Shown: piece after piece, positions 57,888 through 64,000 of the stretch | How positions within the stretch are numbered: the stretch's first letter is position 1 | Layout of the letters: each line of letters begins with the position of its first letter | From: Limnospira fusiformis SAG 85.79 | GTDB lineage: Bacteria > Cyanobacteriota > Cyanobacteriia > Cyanobacteriales > Microcoleaceae | DNA length: 64,000 nt | Reading direction: 5' to 3' | Assembly: GCF_012516315.1 (NCBI RefSeq) | Contig: NZ_CP051185.1 | Span: 2,531,403-2,595,402 of the forward strand | Position numbers and translations under genes: made by a program | The notes under the pieces: model-generated | Seen by the model: the letters and a program-made list of their open reading frames with translations, nothing else | Told to the model about the DNA's origin: nothing | Database searches by the model: none

Positions 57888-57908
57888 TCTATAATAAAGC
57901 CCCAGAAG

Positions 57909-58097
57909 TCAAAGATCTGGGGAATCTTCCGAGGAATAATCCCTGGTCGGATAGCCTCGCCGCCGCATACCCTTAGAAGCGATCGCCAATAATAAACCCG
58001 TGAGTAGGGATAACTCCAAATGAGTGTACCAAGTCGCCACCCCCAAGGACAGCAAAGCGATCGCACCAACCATCAAAACCTGAATTCGCCTAGACAT
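57909..58097 (-). CDS. Small membrane protein, 62 aa, hypothetical
   Basis: One hydrophobic region of two short helices (VLMVGAIALLSLGVATWYTHLELSLLTGLLLAI), ending in a basic stretch GMRRRGYPTRDY and an acidic tail. No known family comes to mind. It is flanked by two plus-strand genes, and its ATG at 58097 is well placed. Small membrane proteins of this type are common in cyanobacteria, so it is plausible but not certain. Its 3' end is 22 bases from the CPBP gene's stop. Confidence 0.55.
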   Translation of the reverse strand: MSRRIQVLMVGAIALLSLGVATWYTHLELSLLTGLLLAIASKGMRRRGYPTRDYSSEDSPDL

Positions 58098-58181
58098 AAA
58101 AAATCACAAACCCAACCATTCAATTATAATAGTCATTCAACTGATAGACCATTATCGATAAGTTATCCCTAATATCAAACC

Positions 58182-59540
58182 ATGACCACAAAACCCCGCC
58201 ATTACCATATCACCACTTTCGGATGTCAAATGAACAAAGCCGACTCCGAACGTATGGCAGGCATTTTAGACGAAATGGGGTTAACCTTCGTTGAAGACCC
58301 AAACCAAGCTGATATCGTCCTTTACAACACCTGTACCATTCGCGATAACGCCGAACAGAAAGTCTACTCCTACCTGGGGAGACAAGCGAAACGGAAACAG
58401 GAAAATCCGAACCTGACCCTAATTGTAGCGGGATGCGTCGCCCAACAGGAAGGAGAAGCACTCCTGCGTCGGGTTCCCGAACTGGATTTGGTCATGGGAC
58501 CCCAACACGCCAACCGTCTCCAAGACCTATTAGAGCAAGTATTTGAGGGTTCCCAGGTGGTCGCGACTGAACCGATTAATATTGTGGAAGACATCACCAA
58601 ACCTCGCCGAGATAGCAATATCACCGCCTGGGTGAATGTAATTTATGGTTGCAACGAACGCTGTACCTATTGCGTAGTTCCCAACGTCCGAGGAACCGAA
58701 CAGTCCCGCACCCCGGAAGCTATCCGGGCGGAAATGGAAGAATTAGCCAGGGCGGGTTATAAAGAAGTTACACTGCTGGGACAAAATATTGATGCCTATG
58801 GTCGTGACCTCCCCGGTTCTACCCCAGACGGTCGTCACCAACACACTTTGACAGACCTGCTCTATTATGTGCATGATATACCCGGTATTGAGCGTATCCG
58901 TTTCGCTACCAGTCATCCTCGCTATTTCACAGAAAGGTTAATTCGCGCCTGTGCGGAACTTCCCAAGGTGTGCGAACATTTCCATATCCCGTTTCAGTCG
59001 GGGGATAATGATGTGCTAAAGGCCATGGCGCGGGGATACACCCATGAAAAATATCGTCGGATTATTAATACTATTCGCGAGTATATTCCCGATGCGTCAA
59101 TTAGTGCTGATGCGATCGTCGGGTTTCCGGGAGAAACAGAGGCGCAGTTTGAGAATACCCTAAAACTGGTTGATGATATTGGTTTTGACCTGTTGAACAC
59201 GGCGGCTTATTCCCCCCGTCCGGGAACTGGGGCGGCGTTGTGGGAAAATCAGCTTTCTGAGGAGGTGAAAGCCGATCGCCTACAACGGTTAAACCGACTG
59301 GTGAATGTGAAGGCTATGGAAAGATCCCAAAGATACCGCGATCGCATTGAGGAGGTATTAGTCGAAGGCACAAACCCCAAAGACCCCAGCCAGGTGATGG
59401 GACGTACCCGTGGTAATCGTCTGACGTTTTTTAAAGGGAATTTGGCGGAACTCTCAGGTGAACTGGTGAAAGTGAAGATTATAGAGGTGCGGGCATTTAG
59501 CCTCACCGGAGAACCTATTGAGTTATATGTGACCCTATGA
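58182..59540 (+). CDS. miaB: MiaB, tRNA methylthiotransferase
   Basis: A 452-residue radical-SAM enzyme that adds a methylthio group to i6A37 of tRNAs reading UNN codons. The N-terminal UPF0004 domain has [30 protein letters not shown] and [10 protein letters not shown], giving three cluster-binding Cys. The radical-SAM motif is CNERCTYC in [26 protein letters not shown] domain with [12 protein letters not shown] is at the end. It lies upstream of a lipoprotein gene that starts at its stop codon (ATGA overlap). ATG 58182. Confidence 0.96.
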   Translation: MTTKPRHYHITTFGCQMNKADSERMAGILDEMGLTFVEDPNQADIVLYNTCTIRDNAEQKVYSYLGRQAKRKQENPNLTLIVAGCVAQQEGEALLRRVPELDLVMGPQHANRLQDLLEQVFEGSQVVATEPINIVEDITKPRRDSNITAWVNVIYGCNERCTYCVVPNVRGTEQSRTPEAIRAEMEELARAGYKEVTLLGQNIDAYGRDLPGSTPDGRHQHTLTDLLYYVHDIPGIERIRFATSHPRYFTERLIRACAELPKVCEHFHIPFQSGDNDVLKAMARGYTHEKYRRIINTIREYIPDASISADAIVGFPGETEAQFENTLKLVDDIGFDLLNTAAYSPRPGTGAALWENQLSEEVKADRLQRLNRLVNVKAMERSQRYRDRIEEVLVEGTNPKDPSQVMGRTRGNRLTFFKGNLAELSGELVKVKIIEVRAFSLTGEPIELYVTL

Positions 59541-60091
59541 ATACTAAAATTTTTAAAACAATCGGTTTTGTCTCTCTGCTGGGGATGGTTTGGGTAAGTG
59601 CGATCGCTTGTCAGAAAAACCCTCAAGCCCAAAATAATGCCATTCAGGTCGCCCCAGCCGGTCCTATGCCTACAGTAACTCAAAATCCCCCTTCTCTGGC
59701 GCAACCGGGTCAGGGGGGTATGAATTTACCGAGACCCAGAGATAATGGCGATTATACCCGTTCAACTCATACCACCTGGGAAGTGACAGACAGAGACCCC
59801 AACGGTTTAAACTGTCGCATGGCTAATAATCTCAGCAGCTATAACCAACTTCTGGCTAACCAGGGTCAGGTGACTATGAATATCAAAAACTGGCCAGTAG
59901 TTGGCACGATCAAACAAGGACAGGATTTTGAGATTAATCTGGGTCCGGCCGGATTTGGTATTGTTTATGATAACGAAAACCAACCCTGGATGTATGTTGA
60001 ACGTACTGATGAACAAGGGGCCGCGAGTAATTGTTTTGTGCGGGCTAACCATCGTTTTGTACAACCGATCGCCACTCAGAATGTCTTATGA
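59537..60091 (+). CDS. Lipoprotein-like secreted protein
   Basis: A 184-residue protein. The N-terminus has a signal sequence ending in VSAIAC at residues 20-25, a weak lipobox, so it may be lipid-anchored. Residues 26-75 are Pro/Gln/Asn-rich and disordered. The C-terminal domain (residues 80-180) has NGLNCRMA and [12 protein letters not shown], with two cysteines likely to form a disulfide, and [22 protein letters not shown], reminiscent of an SH3-like fold. The family was not recognised. The gene overlaps miaB by four bases (ATGA), so translation is likely coupled. Confidence 0.75.
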   Translation: MNTKIFKTIGFVSLLGMVWVSAIACQKNPQAQNNAIQVAPAGPMPTVTQNPPSLAQPGQGGMNLPRPRDNGDYTRSTHTTWEVTDRDPNGLNCRMANNLSSYNQLLANQGQVTMNIKNWPVVGTIKQGQDFEINLGPAGFGIVYDNENQPWMYVERTDEQGAASNCFVRANHRFVQPIATQNVL

Positions 60092-60194
60092 TTAAGCCCT
60101 CCTGGGTGAGGACGGGTTGATTGATATTGTCGGTGGTGGATATTTAGGAACCCACCCCGACATTTGTGCTAATTTTGTTGACTTCCTGATTGTT

Positions 60195-61241
60195 TCAGAT
60201 AGCCTCATAGAGGTTCATCACATCAGCGATCGCCATACGAGAATAAGCCCCCAAAGTCAGAGGGGAGGTGTGATCATGTTCCAGGTGATCCGCCGCCGCA
60301 CAGGCGATCATCGCCGCATTATCAGTGCAGAATTTCATCGGAGGGAACAAAACCCTTAAATGGTTTTCCTTAGCCGCTTCCTGTAACAAATGACGGAGGC
60401 GACTGTTAGCAGCAACTCCCCCCCCAACCGTAATAGTATCCAATTGGTAATTGAGGGCGCAGGCGATCGCTCGTTTGGTTAACCCCCTGGCAACTGTATC
60501 CTGAAAGCTGGCTGCCAGGTCTGCCACGGGCAGTTCGACCCCTTTTTGGTTGAATTTATCCACCAAACGTAAGACAGCCGTTTTCAGGCCGCTAAAGCTG
60601 GAATCATAGGGATGATAGCCGCCCCCAGGTAGGGAAATGCGACCCTCTGGGAGAGGGAAGGCTTGGGGGTTCCCACTGGCTGCAAGGCGATCGATAACCG
60701 GGCCGCCTGGATAACCGAGGTTGAGTAAACGAGCCACCTTATCAAAGGCTTCTCCCGCCGCATCATCGCGGGTTTGACCCAAAGTTTCATACTGACCACA
60801 ACCGATGACCCGAATTAAACTGGTGTGGCCCCCAGAAACTAATAAACAGAGAAATGGTGGTTTTAAATCCGGTTCACTGAGGTAGGACGCATAAATGTGA
60901 CCTTCTAGGTGATGGACTCCTAAAAATGGCTTCTGGTGAACCATCGCTAAACTTTTCGCCGCTGTGATTCCCACTAATAGCGCTCCCACTAACCCCGGAG
61001 CGCAGGTAGTAGCGATCGCATCAATATCAGTCCAGTCCTGATTAGCTGAACTTAGTGCTTCGGTAATTAGGGGGTTGACCATTTCCAAATGTTGCCGGGA
61101 GGCCACCTCTGGCACTACCCCCCCATAGGGGCGATGAATAGGGATTTGAGAAGCCACCACATTACTGCAAACTTTACGATTCTTTACAATTGCTACCCCT
61201 GTTTCGTCACAACTTGTTTCAATTGCTAAAACTGTTGCCAT
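60195..61241 (-). CDS. tsaD: TsaD, tRNA threonylcarbamoyladenosine synthase subunit
   Basis: A 348-residue ASKHA-fold protein, the catalytic part of the complex that makes t6A37 in ANN-decoding tRNAs. [12 protein letters not shown] starts the protein. The metal-binding pair is [12 protein letters not shown], and [30 protein letters not shown] and [12 protein letters not shown] complete the family pattern. Length is normal. It is divergent from psaF with 168 bases between, holding both promoters. ATG 61241. Confidence 0.96.
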   Translation of the reverse strand: MATVLAIETSCDETGVAIVKNRKVCSNVVASQIPIHRPYGGVVPEVASRQHLEMVNPLITEALSSANQDWTDIDAIATTCAPGLVGALLVGITAAKSLAMVHQKPFLGVHHLEGHIYASYLSEPDLKPPFLCLLVSGGHTSLIRVIGCGQYETLGQTRDDAAGEAFDKVARLLNLGYPGGPVIDRLAASGNPQAFPLPEGRISLPGGGYHPYDSSFSGLKTAVLRLVDKFNQKGVELPVADLAASFQDTVARGLTKRAIACALNYQLDTITVGGGVAANSRLRHLLQEAAKENHLRVLFPPMKFCTDNAAMIACAAADHLEHDHTSPLTLGAYSRMAIADVMNLYEAI

Positions 61242-61409
61242 TGGCTGATAAATTTAATCATAAGATTGAGTTACATCTAGTAGCTTATCCCCAGAAAGAG
61301 ATTAAATGGGTGTCAAGAGTCTGAATTCAAAGTAAGATGGCTCCTAAGCCCTTAATCCGTTGGGATTGTACAAAAAACTTATTGTTTTGTAACAAAAGGA
61401 AACAAATCT

Positions 61410-61898
61410 ATGCGACGATTGTTGGCTCTAGTTCTCGCTCTCGGTCTTTGGTTCGGTGGTAGCGCAGCCGCCGAGGCTTATAACCTAACTCCCTGCTCCG
61501 ATTCGGCTGCATTTCAGCAACGGGCCCAAACTTCTATCGCCCGCAGTGCTAACCCAGACCAAGCTAAAGCTCGGTTCGAGCGCTATTCCCAAGAACTCTG
61601 TGGCGAAGATGGCCTACCTCACCTGATTACAGATGGTAGCCTGTCCCACGCTGGCGATTTCTTAATCCCCAGTGTTCTATTCCTGTATATCGCCGGATGG
61701 ATTGGTTGGGTAGGTCGTTCTTACCTCCAGTATGCTCAGAAAGATAAAAAGCCCACCGAAAAGGAAATCATTATCGAAGTTCCCAAAGCTGTGCAATTGA
61801 TGCTGGGTGGATTTCTCTGGCCTCTGGCTGCTCTCAAAGAAATGACCACCGGGGAAATGTTTGCTAAGGATAATGAAATCACCGTTTCTCCTCGCTAA
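61410..61898 (+). CDS. psaF: PsaF, photosystem I subunit III
   Basis: A 162-residue photosystem I subunit. The first 22 residues are a thylakoid/lumen signal ([20 protein letters not shown]). The mature lumenal domain starts [16 protein letters not shown], with two cysteines (CSDS and [11 protein letters not shown]) forming a disulfide. The membrane helix is [21 protein letters not shown], and the C-terminal stretch has [24 protein letters not shown]. It is involved in plastocyanin or cytochrome c6 docking and antenna binding. AAAAGGA precedes ATG 61410. psaJ follows 100 bases downstream. Confidence 0.97.
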   Translation: MRRLLALVLALGLWFGGSAAAEAYNLTPCSDSAAFQQRAQTSIARSANPDQAKARFERYSQELCGEDGLPHLITDGSLSHAGDFLIPSVLFLYIAGWIGWVGRSYLQYAQKDKKPTEKEIIIEVPKAVQLMLGGFLWPLAALKEMTTGEMFAKDNEITVSPR

Positions 61899-61998
61899 GA
61901 GATTCGCGGATGTAGCTCAAGCCTTTGGCGGTTTAGTTTAAGGGAATTTTTCCCAAATTGTATCGAATGTTTGGCATATCAATTAGGAGACTCAATTC

Positions 61999-62124
61999 AT
62001 GCAGGACTTTTTGAAATATTTGTCTACTGTGCCAGTTTTGGCAGCGGTTTGGCTGTTAATTACTGCTGGTATTCTGATCGAATTTAATCGGTTTTTCCCC
62101 GACCTTCTGTTTCATCCCCTCTAG
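61999..62124 (+). CDS. psaJ: PsaJ, photosystem I subunit IX
   Basis: A 41-residue protein that reads [20 protein letters not shown], then [21 protein letters not shown]. It has one transmembrane helix and the usual short ends of PsaJ, which binds PsaF and chlorophylls at the edge of photosystem I. AGGAGACT lies 8 bases before the ATG at 61999, a good ribosome-binding site. Gene order psaF-psaJ is conserved in cyanobacteria, and the two are probably one transcript. Confidence 0.96.
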   Translation: MQDFLKYLSTVPVLAAVWLLITAGILIEFNRFFPDLLFHPL

Positions 62125-62300
62125 GGATTAGAACCGGAAAAATGGGCAGGTTGCCCTAAGTGGCGATCGCATCATTAACAAGAGATTGATATTTATAGGG
62201 GTGATGATAAATTGCCCCTATAATATTGTCCTGGTCTACCTGCTCCCTAGTGGGATTATTGACCATAATAAAAATCACTTATTTTTCTGATTCCGTATCG

Positions 62301-63110
62301 ATGAAATCCTACACTGCTGCCGCGATCCAAATGACCAGTCTGCCTGATTTGCAGAAAAATTTGTCAGAAGCTCGCGATTTAATTGAACTAGCTATTCGTC
62401 AAGGCGCTGAATTAATTGGCTTACCCGAAAACTTCTCGTTTATGGGTGAGGAAGAAGATAAACTTATGCAGGGTTCAGAAATTGCCGAAGAAACCGAAAA
62501 ATTTTTGAAAACTACCGCCCAACGTTTTCAGGTAACCCTTTTGGGTGGAGGGTTTCCCGTTCCCAAAGGAGAAGGTAAAGTCTGCAATACCGCCTTGTTA
62601 GTAGACCCCACAGGTCAGGAGTTAGCACGATATGAAAAAGTGCATCTTTTTGATGTCAATGTACCTGATGGAAATACTTACTGCGAGTCCGCCACAGTGA
62701 AAGCTGGGACCGATTTCCCACCTGTTTATAATTCCCCAGAATTGGGTCAGTTGGGTTTATCTGTATGTTATGACGTGCGGTTTCCAGAATTGTATCGGCA
62801 TTTATCTAAACAGGGAGCCGAGGTGTTATTTGTTCCCGCCGCCTTTACCGCCTATACCGGGAAAGACCACTGGGAAGTTTTGCTAAAAGCTAGAGCGATC
62901 GAAAATACTTGTTATGTGATTGCTCCCGCCCAAACTGGTTGTCACTATGGCCGCCGCCACACCCACGGTCACGCCATGATTATTGATCCTTGGGGAATGA
63001 TACTAGCTGATGGGGGAGATCAGCCAGGAGTCGCCTTAGCTGATATTGAACCCACCCGCCTCCAACAGGTCCGTCGCCAAATGCCATCCCTGAAACATCG
63101 GGTATTTTAG
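62301..63110 (+). CDS. Nitrilase-superfamily amidase (Nit1/deaminated-glutathione amidase-like)
   Basis: A 269-residue carbon-nitrogen hydrolase. The catalytic triad is Glu in LIGLPENFSFMG, Lys in ARYEKVHLFDV, and Cys in LSVCYDVRFPELYRHL. The general pattern and length fit the Nit1/Nit2 branch, whose members hydrolyse deaminated glutathione as metabolite repair. I chose ATG 62301 (MKSYTAAAIQM); the frame opens at 62226, but the earlier residues do not resemble the family. The 176 bases before it after psaJ contain no gene. Confidence 0.9.
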   Translation: MKSYTAAAIQMTSLPDLQKNLSEARDLIELAIRQGAELIGLPENFSFMGEEEDKLMQGSEIAEETEKFLKTTAQRFQVTLLGGGFPVPKGEGKVCNTALLVDPTGQELARYEKVHLFDVNVPDGNTYCESATVKAGTDFPPVYNSPELGQLGLSVCYDVRFPELYRHLSKQGAEVLFVPAAFTAYTGKDHWEVLLKARAIENTCYVIAPAQTGCHYGRRHTHGHAMIIDPWGMILADGGDQPGVALADIEPTRLQQVRRQMPSLKHRVF

Positions 63111-63174
63111 CACATCAGCCACTAAGGTGCGTCAGTTGCCGATTATTGATTGTTCACCAGTCGCTTAATACATT

Positions 63175-63212
63175 GCCCTCACCCTAAATCTGGATCCCAG
63201 AGAGGGAGAGGG
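63175..63212. repeat. CCCTCACCC...GGGAGAGGG hairpin repeat
   Basis: GCCCTCACCC, a short spacer and CCCAGAGAGGGAGAGGG can form an imperfect hairpin. It belongs to the same dispersed family as the element at 21371. It lies between the amidase and antiporter genes; no gene is visible in the rest of 63111-63420. Confidence 0.6.
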
Positions 63213-63420
63213 ACTTTGAGAGGTGATCAGATGATTTCTGAACAGGCTGTATTGATTGGCGAGGCGGGTTCTGACGCACTCCATGAGACTGGGTGATTGG
63301 GAAATAATTTGAGACTCGTAACCTATGTATAACTAATACAAAAGTTGATTTATCCTTTTTATAACTCTATGCGAACCCACTTTTCGCTACAGTAGACAGG
63401 AACGAGTTTTCACAAAATGG

Positions 63421-64000
63421 ATGGTTCTATCAGTTTTGGGGATAATCTCCCCATTTTCCATGTTTTCATCTTTAGGAGTTGATCCCGTGCCACTGTTGGC
63501 AAACACCATCGAGGGAATTAGCGAAGCTCCCGAGGCTGATGGGAATATGGTGTTATTGGCGGTACTACTCAGCCTAATTGCCATTTATACAGCCAGTAAA
63601 GTTGGTGGCGAGTTCTTCAACTGGTTAGGATTTCCCCCAGTTTTAGGAGAATTAGTCGGCGGGGTAGTCATTGGTATTTCAGCACTGCACTTAGTCGTAT
63701 TTCCTGAAGGTGGTGTCGGCGCTTCTGACTCCGTGATCATGCAAATACTGTCATCGACAGCAGGGTTAGATATCAGTGCTGCTGGAGCCACCTTTGAGGC
63801 TCAAAGTGAGGTGATCTCAGTTCTCGCTGAAATTGGTGTGATCGTCCTACTATTTGAAATTGGCTTAGAATCCAATATTCGTGAACTGCTGGAAGTAGGG
63901 GTTCAATCCCTAGTGGTGGCAATTGTGGGGGTCGTGGCTCCATTTTTCGCCGGAACCATTGGCTTAATTCTCATCTTTAATGTTCCGCCTGTGGCTGCAA
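63421..64000 (+). CDS. nhaS3: Sodium/proton antiporter, CPA2 type, NhaS3-like (partial, N-terminus)
   Basis: The first 193 residues are in the window; the gene runs off the right edge. It starts MVLSVLGIISPFSMFSSLGVD, possibly a signal segment, then hydrophobic helices: NMVLLAVLLSLIAIYTASKVGG, the family motif GFPPVLGELVGGVVIGISAL, VLAEIGVIVLLFEIGLESNI, and SLVVAIVGVVAPFFAGTIGLIL. The LGE.VGG and ..E.GLE... patterns fit CPA2/Kef-type antiporters. In Synechocystis NhaS3 is an essential thylakoid Na+/H+ antiporter, important for alkaline or salty habitats. ATG 63421 is my choice; ATG 63460 and GTG 63487 are alternatives in the same frame. The exact NhaS number is inferred from the N-terminus only. 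Confidence 0.85.
   Translation, partial: MVLSVLGIISPFSMFSSLGVDPVPLLANTIEGISEAPEADGNMVLLAVLLSLIAIYTASKVGGEFFNWLGFPPVLGELVGGVVIGISALHLVVFPEGGVGASDSVIMQILSSTAGLDISAAGATFEAQSEVISVLAEIGVIVLLFEIGLESNIRELLEVGVQSLVVAIVGVVAPFFAGTIGLILIFNVPPVAA

Noticed and set aside
61909-61985. tRNA gene (GCGGATGTAGCTCAA resembles a tRNA 5' half)
   Set aside because: No matching acceptor stem, anticodon arm or T arm follows; it is spacer between psaF and psaJ.

Overview
The window looks like chromosome of a filamentous, non-heterocystous cyanobacterium, most likely Arthrospira/Limnospira or a close Oscillatoriales relative (inference). The grounds are genes for photosystem I (psaF, psaJ), light-dependent protochlorophyllide reductase, carotenoid synthesis (crtP, crtB) and hormogonium-polysaccharide pseudopilins (hps), very frequent HIP1 octamers (GCGATCGC), and short dispersed repeats of cyanobacterial type. 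No tRNA, rRNA or CRISPR array was found.

Layout. 1-7 kb: murF (cut by the edge), a hypothetical gene, an RRM RNA-binding protein, a DUF697 GTPase, a REC-LOV-GGDEF blue-light receptor whose GGDEF domain is broken, an SGNH hydrolase and a secreted protein. 7-10 kb: a group 2 sigma factor with a long leader and its own terminator, then a gene-free island holding an ORF-less group II intron (minus strand) and the 3' remnant of an IS200/IS605 tnpB. 10-18.6 kb: an unrecognised gene, a Nif11-like small peptide and a 2275-residue protein with three DUF4157 zincin-like domains; this is the least explained locus. 19-27 kb: housekeeping and stress genes (crhR-like helicase, TspO-like protein, crtB/crtP, dnaK/dnaJ, thiS). 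27-37.5 kb: an orphan TRAP small permease and the hps operon, bracketed by inverted AT-rich repeats and GAAACCGGGTTTC palindromes, with an 850-bp palindrome array on the right. 37-50.8 kb: mostly minus-strand genes (TPR-sulfotransferase, hemerythrin, argH, GAF-PP2C phosphatase, ftsY, nusB, por, a degenerate dihydroorotase and a double histidine phosphatase), plus lepB on the plus strand. 50.9-56.4 kb: a frameshifted hybrid kinase with a cyanobacteriochrome-like GAF domain, a small detached module and an intact REC-GGDEF-EAL protein. 56-64 kb: CPBP protease, miaB, a lipoprotein, tsaD, psaF-psaJ, a nitrilase-family amidase and the start of an NhaS3-like antiporter.

How genes may work together. 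The five hps genes match a minor-pseudopilin set (GspK-, I-, J- and two H-like) for polysaccharide secretion. The neighbouring sulfotransferase could sulfate that polysaccharide (inference). Two light- or redox-type signalling proteins feeding c-di-GMP or phosphorelay output carry disabling frameshifts, in the same genome segment as an intact c-di-GMP enzyme. The best candidate for a new system is the Nif11 peptide / unknown protein / giant DUF4157 cluster, because DUF4157 is known as a marker of cargo for extracellular contractile injection systems. No injection-system structural genes are in the window.
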